From: Micromonospora sp. MA102
GTDB taxonomy: Bacteria; Actinomycetota; Actinomycetes; Mycobacteriales; Micromonosporaceae
DNA length: 64,000 bases
Assembly: GCF_025460765.1 (NCBI RefSeq)
Contig: NZ_JAMWEG010000006.1
Coordinates: 62,001 to 126,000 of the forward strand
Reading direction: 5' to 3'
A program made the position numbers and the translations under genes. This document shows positions 36,198 to 45,107 of this stretch, piece by piece (position 1 is the first letter of the stretch; the number at the start of each line of letters is the position of its first letter). The notes under the pieces are model-generated. The model was given only the letters and a program-made list of their open reading frames with translations, searched no databases and had not been told where the DNA came from.

Positions 36198-37100
36198 ATG
36201 AACTCGGAGCTCATCGCCACCGTGCGGCGGTTCAACCGGACGGTCACCCAGCGGGTCGGCGCGCTCGACGACCAGTACATGTCCCGCGACCGGCCCCTCG
36301 CGCAGGCGCGGCTGCTGTGGGAGATCGGCCCCGACGGTGCCGAGGTCGCGGCGCTGCGCGCCCGGCTCGGCCTGGACTCCGGGTACCTCAGCCGGCTCCT
36401 GCGCACCCTGGAGGGCGACGGACTCGTGCGCGTCGGCCCGGCGGGCCGGGCCGGCGGCGACGGGCGGGTGCGAGTCGCCGTCCTCACCGAGGCCGGGCGG
36501 TCGGAGTGGGCCGAGCTGGACGAACGGTCCGACGAGCTGGCCCGGTCCATCCTCGAACCGCTCGGCGACCAGCGCCGCGAGCGCCTGGTCGCGGCGATGG
36601 CCGAGGTGGAGCGCCTGCTCGTCAGCTCGATGGTGGTCGTCGAGCCGTGCCCACCGGGAGATCCCCGGGCTCGGGCCTGCGTGCGGGCCTACGCCCACGA
36701 GGTCGCGCAGCGCTTCGACGACGGATTCGACCCGGCCCGGAGCAAGCCGGTCCGCGACGAGGAACTCATCCCACCCGCCGGCGTGTTCCTGCTCGCCACC
36801 CTCAACGGCGAGCCGGTCGGCTGCGGCGCGATCAAGCTCCACGCCGACGCGCCCGCGGAGATCAAGCGCGTCTGGGTGGCCGACGGCGTCCGGGGGCTCG
36901 GGGTCGGGCGACGCCTGCTGGCGCAACTGGAGCGGTACGCCGCCGAGCGCGGCTGGACCGCCGTCCGGCTGGACACCAACCGCAACCTGACCGAGGCGAT
37001 CGCCCTGTACCGCGCGGCCGGCTACCGGGAGGTCGCGCCGTACAACGACGAGCCGTACGCGCACCACTGGTTCGAGAAGTCCCTGGCGCCCGTGACGTGA
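36198..37100 (+). CDS. MarR-GNAT fusion: regulator and N-acetyltransferase
   Basis: This 300-aa bifunctional protein has a MarR winged helix (about residues 1-145; RLGLDSGYLSRLLRTLEGDGLVRVGPAGRAGGDGR). A GNAT acetyltransferase domain follows (about 150-300; VADGVRGLGVGRRLLAQLERYAAERG is the acetyl-CoA loop and NRNLTEAIALYRAAGYREVAPYN the C-terminal strand). The fusion is a known type in actinobacteria, but the acetyl acceptor and inducer are not known. The leaderless ATG directly follows the perfect palindrome, so it most likely represses itself. Confidence 0.9.
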   Translation: MNSELIATVRRFNRTVTQRVGALDDQYMSRDRPLAQARLLWEIGPDGAEVAALRARLGLDSGYLSRLLRTLEGDGLVRVGPAGRAGGDGRVRVAVLTEAGRSEWAELDERSDELARSILEPLGDQRRERLVAAMAEVERLLVSSMVVVEPCPPGDPRARACVRAYAHEVAQRFDDGFDPARSKPVRDEELIPPAGVFLLATLNGEPVGCGAIKLHADAPAEIKRVWVADGVRGLGVGRRLLAQLERYAAERGWTAVRLDTNRNLTEAIALYRAAGYREVAPYNDEPYAHHWFEKSLAPVT

Positions 37101-37156
37101 CGGGTCTGCATACCGGCGCGGTACGACCCGAAGAGTATGGTCAGCAAATCCATTGA

Positions 37157-38023
<867 letters not shown>

Positions 38024-38037
38024 CCACGCGGCCTGAC

Positions 38038-38070
38038 GGGCGGCCCGGCGTACGACCAGCCGGGCCGCCC
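38038..38070. terminator. Bidirectional terminator between the protease and SRPBCC genes
   Basis: A perfect 12-bp stem (GGGCGGCCCGGC and its complement) with a 9-nt loop lies 15 nt after the protease stop and 30 nt from the convergent SRPBCC stop. Confidence 0.75.
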
Positions 38071-38099
38071 TCGTGTGCGTCGCGTTCGCAGGGCTCGGG

Positions 38100-38579
38100 T
38101 CAGGCGTAGAGCGGCTTGCCCGTCTCCAGCAGCGACTTCAGGTCGCTGAGGACCTCGGCCCAGCCGCCACCCGCGCTCTCGATCTCGCCGTTCACCTGGG
38201 CCAGGGTCTGCGGCGCGCCGGCCAGCTCGTGCGTCACGGTGAGCGAGCTGACGCCGTTGCCCCGCTCCGCGATCTCGTAGGTCAACCGGGTGGCCGGCTC
38301 GTCCAGCCAGGTCGGCCGCCAGGTCTGCACCAGCCGGACCGGCGGGTCCACCTCGATCACCTCGCCCTCCACCGGCACCTCCGGCATGCCGGCCTCGCGG
38401 TGCTCGGGGATGGACAGGGCCCGGTAGGTGCCGCCGGGCCGCAGGTCGTATTCGACGATGCCCTGGTAGCCGTACTGCCGGGTCCACTCCGGCTTGGTGA
38501 TCGCGTCCCAGATCGCCTGCGGGGTGGCCTTGATGTAGACCCGGTAGACCTTGGTCGTCCCGGTCGTCGTGGTGGTCAT
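38100..38579 (-). CDS. SRPBCC (AHSA1-like) protein
   Basis: This 159-aa START-like protein has the AHSA1 pattern KVYRVYIKATPQAIWDAITKPEWTRQYGYQG, then VRLVQTWRPTWLDEPATRLTYEIAERG, and ends in GWAEVLSDLKSLLETG. The fold has a hydrophobic ligand pocket. It is translated by ATGA overlap from the ArsR-type gene, a very common pairing whose ligand is not known. GAAGGAGA precedes the ATG. Confidence 0.9.
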   Translation of the reverse strand: MTTTTTGTTKVYRVYIKATPQAIWDAITKPEWTRQYGYQGIVEYDLRPGGTYRALSIPEHREAGMPEVPVEGEVIEVDPPVRLVQTWRPTWLDEPATRLTYEIAERGNGVSSLTVTHELAGAPQTLAQVNGEIESAGGGWAEVLSDLKSLLETGKPLYA

Positions 38580-38914
38580 CGCTTCTCCTTCGGGTCGTCG
38601 CGTTCGAGTTCCGCCTTGAGTTCCAGCAGCGTCGCGGTGTGGTGCGCGGTGTACTTGTCGATCCACCGGTCGTGGATCAGCCGGATCGGCACCGGGTTGA
38701 GGAAGTGCAGCTTCTCCCGGCCCTGCCGGCGGGTGACCACGAGACCGGCGTCCTCCAGCAGGCGCAGGTGCTTCATGACACCGAAGCGGGTCATCGCCAG
38801 CTCCGACTCCAGCTCCGTCAACGTCTGGCCGTCGCGGACGAAGAGCCGGTCGAGCAGGGCGCGTCGGGTCGGGTCGGCGAGCGCCTTGAACACCAGATCG
38901 TCGTCGTCGCTCAC
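38576..38914 (-). CDS. ArsR-family winged-helix regulator
   Basis: This 112-aa protein is an ArsR-type winged helix: VFKALADPTRRALLDRLFVRDGQTLTELESELAMTRFGVMKHLRLLEDAGLVVTRRQGREKLHFLN. It lacks the metal-binding cysteines of ArsR/SmtB proper, as in the ArsR-SRPBCC pairs. The GTG start is leaderless: TATTCT ends 6 nt before it. A 7+7 palindrome immediately upstream of the -10 is its likely autoregulatory site. Confidence 0.92.
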   Translation of the reverse strand: MSDDDDLVFKALADPTRRALLDRLFVRDGQTLTELESELAMTRFGVMKHLRLLEDAGLVVTRRQGREKLHFLNPVPIRLIHDRWIDKYTAHHTATLLELKAELERDDPKEKR

Positions 38915-38920
38915 AAGACG

Positions 38921-38943
38921 AGAATAGGTGACCAGATGGTCAC
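38921..38943 (-). promoter_or_regulatory. -10 box and palindromic operator of the ArsR-SRPBCC pair
   Basis: On the minus strand TATTCT (38926-38921) precedes the GTG by 6 nt. GTGACCAGATGGTCAC (38928-38943) has 7-bp arms around GA and occupies the region just upstream of the -10 box, where a bound repressor would exclude polymerase. Confidence 0.7.
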
Positions 38944-38986
38944 ATGTCAACGGCGGCGAGGGGTGGTCGTGGTCGTACCCGCCTCC

Positions 38987-38992
38987 TAGTCT
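38987..38992 (+). promoter_or_regulatory. -10 box TAGTCT for the leaderless AlkX/YcaQ-like gene
   Basis: TAGTCT is followed by 6 nt and the GTG start. It lies about 45 bp from the ArsR palindrome, so the repressor could influence it as well. Confidence 0.5.
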
Positions 38993-38998
38993 CGGCTG

Positions 38999-40099
38999 GT
39001 GACCGTGCACGAGCTGTCCCGCGGCGACGCCCGCCGCCTCGCGGTGCGCGCCCAACTGCTGGCCGCCGACCGCCCCGGCGGGATGTTCGACGTCGTCCGC
39101 CGGTTGACGCTGCTGCAGAACGACCCGACGTCCGCCGTGGCGCCCAGCGCCGACCTGGTCCTGTGGAGCCGCCTCGGCTCCTCGTACGCTCCGGCGCAGC
39201 TGCGCGACGCCCTCGACGAGCAGACCCTGCTGGAGCTGCACGGCCTCATCCGCCCGCCGGAAGACCTCGCGCTGTACCGGGCGGAGATGGCCGAGTGGCC
39301 CGGCCGTCCGCCGCTGCGCGACTGGCAGGAGGGCCTGCGCGACTGGGTGGACGCCAACCGGGGCTGCCGGCTGGACATCCTCGCGAGGCTCCGCGCCGAC
39401 GGCCCGCTGCCGGCCCGTGAGCTGCCGGACACCTGCGAGGTTCCCTGGCGTTCCACCGGCTGGACGAACGACCGCAACGTCCGCAAGATGATCGACTTTC
39501 TGGTCCAGCGCGGCGAGGTCGCGGCCGCCGGCCGGCGCGGCGCCGACCGGCTGTGGGACCTTGCCGACCGGGTCTACCCCGACGAGGTGGTGCCCTACGA
39601 GGAGGCGCGGCGGATCCGCAACGAGCGGCGGCTGCGCGCGCTCGGCATCGCGCGCGCCCGTGCTCCGGAGAGCCCGGGGGAGCCGAACGACGTGGGCGCG
39701 GCGGGCGAGTCCGCGGTGGTCGAGGGCGTGAAGGGCCAGTGGCGGGTCGACCCGGAGCTGTTGGACCAACCGTTCACCGGCCGTGCCGCGTTGCTGTCCC
39801 CGCTGGACCGGCTCGTCTACGACCGCCGGCGGCTGACCGAGCTGTTCGAGTACGACTACCAGCTGGAGATGTACAAGCCGGCCGCCAAGCGCCGCTGGGG
39901 CTACTGGGCGCTGCCGATCCTGTACGGGGACCGGCTGGTCGGCAAGCTCGACGCCACCGCCGACCGCAGGGCCGGTGTGCTCCGGGTGGACGCGATCCAC
40001 CAGGATGTCCCGTTCACCAGGGCGATGACGAACGCGGTGCGGCACGAGATCGAGGACCTGGCGGACTGGCTCCGCCTGACCCTGGCCCTGGCGTCCTGA
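38999..40099 (+). CDS. HTH_42 winged-helix protein, AlkX/YcaQ-like DNA glycosylase family
   Basis: This 366-aa protein belongs to the HTH_42 (PF06224) family, which includes E. coli YcaQ/AlkX and the azinomycin-resistance glycosylase AlkZ. These unhook alkylated bases and interstrand crosslinks. The catalytic QxD/QxQ position is seen as LLQNDPTSAVAPSADLVLWSRLG, so the motif reads QND. Other family parts are RGADRLWDLADRVYP, GKAALLSPLDRLVYDRRR-like sequence (GRAALLSPLDRLVYDRRR) and MYKPAAKRRWGYWALPILYGDRLVGKLD. A genome-protection role is plausible but the variant motif needs testing. Confidence 0.82.
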   Translation: MTVHELSRGDARRLAVRAQLLAADRPGGMFDVVRRLTLLQNDPTSAVAPSADLVLWSRLGSSYAPAQLRDALDEQTLLELHGLIRPPEDLALYRAEMAEWPGRPPLRDWQEGLRDWVDANRGCRLDILARLRADGPLPARELPDTCEVPWRSTGWTNDRNVRKMIDFLVQRGEVAAAGRRGADRLWDLADRVYPDEVVPYEEARRIRNERRLRALGIARARAPESPGEPNDVGAAGESAVVEGVKGQWRVDPELLDQPFTGRAALLSPLDRLVYDRRRLTELFEYDYQLEMYKPAAKRRWGYWALPILYGDRLVGKLDATADRRAGVLRVDAIHQDVPFTRAMTNAVRHEIEDLADWLRLTLALAS

Positions 40100-40107
40100 C
40101 CCCTGCT

Positions 40108-40137
40108 CCCCGGGACGTCCGGGTCGACGCGCCGGGG
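40108..40137. terminator. Convergent terminator-like hairpin
   Basis: CCCCGG and CCGGGG form a 6-bp stem with an 18-nt loop in the 39-bp gap between converging genes. It is weaker than the other hairpins here. Confidence 0.35.
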
Positions 40138-40138
40138 G

Positions 40139-41011
40139 TCAGGCCCGGTCGGCGACCAGCACCCGGCCGTGGCGGAGCGACCTGGCACGGGACACCGGCA
40201 GGGCGAGCGTCCGCGCCGTGTCGAGCAGGCTCTCCTCCCGGGTGACGCGGTAGCCCTGCCGGGTGAGCAGGGCGGCCAGGGCGGCGGGCGTCCAGGTGGA
40301 GCGCCACGGCTCGTTCGCCCAGACGCTCGACCGGCCGGCGGAGGCCGTCAGCAACCGAGCGACCACCCGGCCCAGGGTGGCGGAGACGGCGGGGCTCTGA
40401 TAGTTGACGACCAGGCGACTGCCCGCGGCGGAACAGGCGGCGAGCTCGGCGACCGTGGCGGCCACCTCTGCTCTCGTCAGGTACGGCACGACGCCCTCCC
40501 AGAGCCAGGTCGTGGCGAGGTCGGCCCGGTGCCCGTGCGCCGCCAGCGTCCCGGCCAGCCGGTCGCGGCTGAAGTCCACCGGGACGAACGTGGGCGGCGG
40601 GCCGGGCAGGCCCGCGGCGCGGTCGCGCTTGTCCTGCTGGGTGGCCGGCTGGTCGACCTCGAAGACCGTCACCCCGGCGAGTTCCGGCATCCGCCAGGCG
40701 CGGCCGTCCAGCCCGGCGCCGAGGATCACCAGCTGCGGAGACGGGTGGGCGCGGATCGCGTCGTCGATGGCGATCGTGCGGGGTGCCATCAGCTCGGCGG
40801 TCGCGCGTACCGTCTCGTAGTCGAGCCGCTGCTGCCACGCCGCGGGTGGGGCGCCGGCCCGGACCCACTGGACCGCCTCCCGCTCGTCGGGACGCAGCAG
40901 GGGCAGGGCGGTCGGGTCCGCGAAGCGGCCGGGAGCGACCAGCCCGTCCGCCGCGGCGCGACCCTGGCACACCAGCACTGCCGTGCGGCTCGCCCGCGGC
41001 GTTCTCGACAT
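40139..41011 (-). CDS. Leucine-carboxyl-methyltransferase-family SAM enzyme
   Basis: This 290-aa protein resembles the class I methyltransferase family PF04072, expanded in actinobacteria. It has QLVILGAGLDGRAWRMPELAGVTVFEVDQPATQQDKRDR, the family-specific motif I, and then TTWLWEGVVPYLTRAEVAATV. Substrates of these family members are mostly unknown. I chose the ATG at 41011 because AAGGA lies 4 nt upstream. A TACCGT -10 box at 41056-41051 would start the mRNA about 35 nt before it. Confidence 0.85.
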   Translation of the reverse strand: MSRTPRASRTAVLVCQGRAAADGLVAPGRFADPTALPLLRPDEREAVQWVRAGAPPAAWQQRLDYETVRATAELMAPRTIAIDDAIRAHPSPQLVILGAGLDGRAWRMPELAGVTVFEVDQPATQQDKRDRAAGLPGPPPTFVPVDFSRDRLAGTLAAHGHRADLATTWLWEGVVPYLTRAEVAATVAELAACSAAGSRLVVNYQSPAVSATLGRVVARLLTASAGRSSVWANEPWRSTWTPAALAALLTRQGYRVTREESLLDTARTLALPVSRARSLRHGRVLVADRA

Positions 41012-41050
41012 CGCGTCCTTCTCTCCCGCGGGGACGTCGGCTCCGCGGCC

Positions 41051-41056
41051 GACGGT
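41051..41056 (-). promoter_or_regulatory. -10 box TACCGT upstream of the methyltransferase gene
   Basis: TACCGT on the minus strand would start transcription near 41045, leaving a leader of about 34 nt that contains the GAGAAGGA Shine-Dalgarno of the ATG at 41011. Confidence 0.4.
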
Positions 41057-41124
41057 AACGTCGGGCACGGCCCGGCGCCGCTGACATTTGTCACGGGCGT
41101 GGCCGTCCGCCCCCGGCGGATCCG

Positions 41125-42528
41125 TCAGCCGTCGATCCGGGTGATGTTGCGGATCTTGTTGGCGGCGTCCAGCGCCGCCACCTTGTACGCCTCGGCCAGC
41201 GTCGGGTAGTTGAACACCGCGTCCACCAGGTAGTCGACGGTGCCCCCGCAGCCCATCACCGCCTGCCCGATGTGGACGATCTCGGTGGCCCCGGTGCCGA
41301 ACACGTGCACGCCGAGCAGCCGCCCGTCGCCCGGCGAGACGAGCAGCTTCAACATGCCGTACGAGTCACCCACGATCTGGCCGCGGGCCAGCTCGCGGTA
41401 GCGGGCGATGCCCACCTCGAACGGGGTCGAGCTGTCGGTCAACTCCTCCTCGGTCCTCCCGACGAAGCTGATCTCGGGGATCGTGTAGATGCCGATCGGT
41501 TGCAGCTCGGGCATGGCGCGCACCGGCTCGCCGCAGGCGTGCTGCGCGGCCAGCCGGCCCTGCTCCATGGACGTGGACGCCAGTGCCGGGAAGCCGATGA
41601 CGTCGCCGACCGCGTAGATGTTGTCGACCGCCGTGCGGTAGGTCGCGTCGACCTGGATGCGGCCCCGGTGGTCCGCCGCCAGCCCGGCCGCCTCCAGCGC
41701 CAGGTCGTCGGTCTGGCCCTGGCGGCCGGCCGAGTACATGACCGTGTCGGCGACGATCTTCTTGCCGCTCTTCAGGACGCACAGCGCGGCGGTCTGGTGT
41801 TTCTCCACCGCGGCGACCTCCTCGCCGAAGCGGAACGTCACGGACAGGTCCCGCAGGTGGTACTTGAGCGACTCGACGATCTCCTCGTCGCAGAAGTCGA
41901 GCATCCGGTCGCGGCGCTCCACCACGGTCACCTTGGTGCCGAGCGCGGCGAACAGGGACGCGTACTCCATGCCGATCACGCCGGCGCCGACCACGACCAT
42001 GCTGCGGGGCACGGCCTGGAGGTTGATGACCCCGTCGGAGTCCACGATGGTCCGGTCGTCGAAGTCGACGCTGTCCGGGCGGGCCGGCCGGGTGCCGGCG
42101 GCGATGACGATCTTGTCGAAGGTGACCCGGGACTCCCGGCCGGAGCCGCCGTCGACCCAGACCGCGTGCGCGTCGGCGAACCGGCCGGTGCCGGTGATCA
42201 TCGCGACCCGGTTGCGGGCCAACTGGTTGCGGATGACGTCCGTCTGCCGGCTGATCACGTGCTGGGTCCGGGCGGCCAGGTCGCTGACCGTGATCTCCTC
42301 CTTGACCCGGTAGCTGCTGCCGTAGAGGTCGCGCTGGTTCAGGCCCGTGAGGTAGAGGACGGCCTCGCGCAGCGTCTTCGACGGGACGGTGCCCGTGTTG
42401 ATGCACACCCCGCCGATCATGTCGCGGCGGTCCACGATGCCGACCCGCCGGCCCAGCTTGGCCGCGGCGATCGCGGCCTTCTGACCGCTCGGTCCGGAGC
42501 CCAGCACCAGCAGGTCGTAGTCGTACAC
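41125..42528 (-). CDS. sthA: Si-specific soluble NAD(P)+ transhydrogenase
   Basis: This 467-aa flavoprotein of the pyridine nucleotide-disulfide family has the FAD motif [22 protein letters not shown], the NAD(P) motif [28 protein letters not shown] and the [16 protein letters not shown] closing motif. The redox-disulfide position reads [14 protein letters not shown]. The second cysteine of lipoamide dehydrogenase (CxxxxC) is replaced by Thr, which is typical of SthA. It moves hydride between NADH and NADP+ in the cytosol. The GTG start follows CAGGCT by 7 nt and has no Shine-Dalgarno, so it may be leaderless. Confidence 0.92.
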   Translation of the reverse strand: MYDYDLLVLGSGPSGQKAAIAAAKLGRRVGIVDRRDMIGGVCINTGTVPSKTLREAVLYLTGLNQRDLYGSSYRVKEEITVSDLAARTQHVISRQTDVIRNQLARNRVAMITGTGRFADAHAVWVDGGSGRESRVTFDKIVIAAGTRPARPDSVDFDDRTIVDSDGVINLQAVPRSMVVVGAGVIGMEYASLFAALGTKVTVVERRDRMLDFCDEEIVESLKYHLRDLSVTFRFGEEVAAVEKHQTAALCVLKSGKKIVADTVMYSAGRQGQTDDLALEAAGLAADHRGRIQVDATYRTAVDNIYAVGDVIGFPALASTSMEQGRLAAQHACGEPVRAMPELQPIGIYTIPEISFVGRTEEELTDSSTPFEVGIARYRELARGQIVGDSYGMLKLLVSPGDGRLLGVHVFGTGATEIVHIGQAVMGCGGTVDYLVDAVFNYPTLAEAYKVAALDAANKIRNITRIDG

Positions 42529-42533
42529 AGTCG

Positions 42534-43001
42534 TCAGCCTGGCAGCATGTGCCGGCCCGCGCCAGAGCTGCCCGACGGCTGTCCCGGGCCCGACGGCTCG
42601 GCCGGCCGGTCGACCAGCGCGGCCAGCTTCTTCGGTGCCCGGACGCAGTAGCTCTCGGTGAGCAGTTCGCCGACCTCGTCCCAGTCGGTCCGGTCGTCGA
42701 GCACCATGCCGACGACGTCGGCCCCCCAGTCGGGCTTGAAGAACGGGTGCCCGCCGGCGAGCAGCCCGGCGATCTCGTCGCCGGGGGAGCGGAACGTGAG
42801 CACGCAGATCGGCTCGTCGCTCGCGGCGGCGCGGGCGGCCTGGTGGTCGGGGCCGACGGTGGTCACGTGGGCGAAGGTCCGCTTGCGGATCCGCCACCGG
42901 GTGCCCACCCACGCCGGTTCCTCGTAGGTCTCCGGCAGGCCGAGGCAGACGGGCCGGAGTCGGTCGAGGATCTCGGGTGGGACGTCGCCGGGATCGGTCA
43001 C
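42534..43001 (-). CDS. MmcQ/YjbR-family protein
   Basis: This 155-aa protein matches the MmcQ/YjbR fold: [56 protein letters not shown] and [25 protein letters not shown]. The family resembles DNA-binding double-wing proteins but has no settled function. The GTG is leaderless after TAGCGT. It ends 5 nt before the sthA start, whose own weak -10 would then lie inside this gene, so cotranscription is likely. Confidence 0.85.
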   Translation of the reverse strand: MTDPGDVPPEILDRLRPVCLGLPETYEEPAWVGTRWRIRKRTFAHVTTVGPDHQAARAAASDEPICVLTFRSPGDEIAGLLAGGHPFFKPDWGADVVGMVLDDRTDWDEVGELLTESYCVRAPKKLAALVDRPAEPSGPGQPSGSSGAGRHMLPG

Positions 43002-43008
43002 GCGCGGG

Positions 43009-43014
43009 ACGCTA
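43009..43014 (-). promoter_or_regulatory. -10 box TAGCGT for the leaderless MmcQ/YjbR-type gene
   Basis: TAGCGT on the minus strand is followed by 7 nt and the GTG start, without a Shine-Dalgarno. Confidence 0.5.
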
Positions 43015-43157
43015 CGCCGTCCCTCCGACAGTTCCGCGCGGTCGCCGTGCCCGACCGGTCGCCGGCGCGGGCGGTGGGTGCCGGACACCGGGGCCGACGA
43101 TCGGCGGGCTCCCGTCGAACCGGACGTCGGCTCCGGTGTCCGGCGGCACTGCGCGGG

Positions 43158-44102
43158 TCAGAACCGCAGCCCGCGCAGGTAGCGGTAACCGACCTCGGCG
43201 GTCTGCTGCGGCGTCACGTCCGGCGTGTCGTTCTCGACGATGTACTCGAGCACGGAGTGCTTCCGGAAGATCCGGGCGAAGTCGATGGTCCCGGTGCCGA
43301 GGTCGGCCATGTCGCCGGTGGACCCGTCCCGGTCCTTGACGTGGTACTGCAGGACGCGCTGCGGCGCCGAGCGGATGACGTCGAGCGTGAAGCCCTCGGG
43401 GTCCGCGACCCCGTCGCCGGAGTTGATGCCGCCGGTGACCGCCCAGTAGAGGTCGACCTCCAGGTGGACGAGCCGGGGGTCGAGTTCCCCGGTCAGCACG
43501 TCCCAGGGACGCCGGCCGTTGCCGAGGTCGATGGTGAACTCGTGGGCGTGGTTGTGGTAGCCGTAGCGCAGGCCGGCCGCCCTCGCCGCGGCGGCCTCCA
43601 CGTTCATCTGCTCGGCGCAGCGCTTCCACTCGTCCGCGTTCTCGGAGTACAGGTACGGCACCACCAGAAACTGTTGCCCCAGGGTGACCGCGTTCTCGAT
43701 CTTCTGCTCCAGCTCGGCGGGACTGGCGCTGATCCCGTCGTGGCTCGAGCTGGCCCTGATGCCGATGCCGTCGAGGAACCGGCGCAGCTGGGCGGCGGTG
43801 CGCCCGAAGTAGCCGAGCGCCAGCTCCACGCGCGGGTACCCGATCCGGGCGAGGTGGGCGAGGGTGGCGTCGTAGCCGGGCGGACCCGACAGGGCGTCGC
43901 GCACCGTCCAGAGCTGAATGCTGATCAGGCCCGGGGGCACGTGGCCCCGCCCGGTCTCGTGACCGGTGGCGGCCGCGGCCGTCGCGCCGATGCCGGAGGA
44001 CGCGAGCCCGATGCCGGCGAGGGTGGCCAGCGAGCCGCGCAGCAGGCTGCGCCGGTCGACGGAGCGCCGCAGCGCGGCCATCCCATCATGTCCGTAACAC
44101 AT
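43158..44102 (-). CDS. Exported sugar-phosphate isomerase/epimerase-like TIM-barrel protein
   Basis: This 314-aa protein has a Tat signal (SVDRRSLLRGSLATLAGIGLASS) and a xylose-isomerase-like TIM barrel. Likely metal-site residues are the E of YPRVELALGYFGR, YHNHAHEF, LEVDLYWAVTGG and HVKDRDGST. Its relatives are inosose or sugar epimerases, and exported Tat members are known in actinobacteria but poorly characterised. AAGGAGA precedes the ATG. A TGGACA-N17-TAGCGT promoter lies upstream. Because it is exported, it probably acts on an unphosphorylated extracellular sugar. Confidence 0.85.
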   Translation of the reverse strand: MCYGHDGMAALRRSVDRRSLLRGSLATLAGIGLASSGIGATAAAATGHETGRGHVPPGLISIQLWTVRDALSGPPGYDATLAHLARIGYPRVELALGYFGRTAAQLRRFLDGIGIRASSSHDGISASPAELEQKIENAVTLGQQFLVVPYLYSENADEWKRCAEQMNVEAAAARAAGLRYGYHNHAHEFTIDLGNGRRPWDVLTGELDPRLVHLEVDLYWAVTGGINSGDGVADPEGFTLDVIRSAPQRVLQYHVKDRDGSTGDMADLGTGTIDFARIFRKHSVLEYIVENDTPDVTPQQTAEVGYRYLRGLRF

Positions 44103-44145
44103 GGCGTCTCCTTGTCGAGGGTTACGCGCATCGTGTACGTGGCCG

Positions 44146-44174
44146 ACGCTACAAAAGGGAATTGCGAATGTCCA
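44146..44174 (-). promoter_or_regulatory. Promoter of the exported sugar-isomerase gene
   Basis: On the minus strand TGGACA (44174-44169) and TAGCGT (44151-44146) are separated by exactly 17 bp in an AT-rich patch. Transcription would start near 44139, giving a leader of about 37 nt with the AAGGAG site. Confidence 0.6.
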
Positions 44175-44197
44175 TAGCTTTCATCGATGGCGGCGAG

Positions 44198-44222
44198 ACT
44201 TTCGCCTCGGTGCGACGAAAGT
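44198..44222. repeat. Inverted repeat between the MOSC and sugar-isomerase genes
   Basis: ACTTTCG and CGAAAGT form 7-bp arms around an 11-nt centre, just after the MOSC stop. It may be an operator upstream of the sugar-isomerase promoter or a terminator for MOSC; sequence alone does not decide. Confidence 0.4.
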
Positions 44223-44228
44223 GGTTGG

Positions 44229-45074
44229 TCAGTCCAGCACCTCGACGGCGTCACCGACGCTGACCGTACGACCCGCGGGGGAGGACCCGCCCGGTTCGGC
44301 CCGCACCACCATCTGCAGACCGAAGAGGAGCTTCTGGCCGACGTTCCGCCGGGCGGCGAGCATCCGGAGCGGCTCCCGCCCCCGCTCCCCGGTCTCCTGG
44401 TCGATCGTCGCGACCAGACAGCGGTCACACTCGTCGACGCCGTGGAACTCGGCCCCGCCGATCCTGATCCGCCGGCCGACCCACCCGGCTTCCGCCCATG
44501 GCGCGGCACCGCTGACCACCAGGTTGGGGCGGAACCGGCTCATCGGCAGCGGGCCCTCGGGGCTGCCCGACTCCCGCAGCCAGCCGTTGAACGCGTCCAG
44601 CGACGCGGTGGTGGCCAGCAGCAGCGGGGTGCCGTCGGCGAAGCTCAGTTCGGCGCCGGTGCCGGCCGGAACCGGCCAGGGAACGCGGTTGCCGGCCGGG
44701 TCGCCGAGCCAGACCAGCCGGGCGGCGCGACGCAGCAGCCGGTGGAGCCAGTCGTCCGCCTCGGGGCCCGCGGCGCGTGCCGGCGCGGGTGGCCGCCCCC
44801 GGAACACCCGGACCCGGATCGCCGCGCCGCCGGCCGGTTCGGCCAGATCGAGCGGGGACAGCCCCGGCGCGTCCAGGGTCAGCCCGCCCGGCCGGGACAC
44901 CGCCCGCACGGTCACCAGTTCCCGGTGCTCGCGCTGGGTCAGGCCGACCCCGTGGTCGTCCACGATCAGCCAGCGCCGGTCGCCGTCCAGGCCCCACGGC
45001 TCGACCCGCACCGTGTCGCGGTCCATCCGGCGGCACCCCTTCACGGGGTACGTGTGAAGCGAGGCGACCCGCAT
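44229..45074 (-). CDS. MOSC-domain molybdenum-cofactor sulfurase-like protein
   Basis: This 281-aa protein has the MOSC N-terminal beta-barrel (VASLHTYPVKGCRRMDRDTVRVEPWGLDGDRRWLIVD). The MOSC domain follows with MSRFRPNLVVSGAAPWAE and the conserved cysteine in DECDRCLVATIDQETGERGREPLRML. It resembles YcbX and mARC proteins, which bind molybdenum cofactor and reduce N-hydroxylated compounds. The ATG lies 6 nt after CATCCT with no Shine-Dalgarno. A redox partner such as a ferredoxin domain is not fused here. Confidence 0.9.
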   Translation of the reverse strand: MRVASLHTYPVKGCRRMDRDTVRVEPWGLDGDRRWLIVDDHGVGLTQREHRELVTVRAVSRPGGLTLDAPGLSPLDLAEPAGGAAIRVRVFRGRPPAPARAAGPEADDWLHRLLRRAARLVWLGDPAGNRVPWPVPAGTGAELSFADGTPLLLATTASLDAFNGWLRESGSPEGPLPMSRFRPNLVVSGAAPWAEAGWVGRRIRIGGAEFHGVDECDRCLVATIDQETGERGREPLRMLAARRNVGQKLLFGLQMVVRAEPGGSSPAGRTVSVGDAVEVLD

Positions 45075-45080
45075 CCGGCC

Positions 45081-45086
45081 AGGATG
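45081..45086 (-). promoter_or_regulatory. -10 box CATCCT for the leaderless MOSC gene
   Basis: CATCCT on the minus strand keeps the A at position 2 and T at position 6 and ends 6 nt before the ATG. Confidence 0.4.
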
Positions 45087-45107
45087 ACACGACGCGGCGC
45101 GCGGCCG

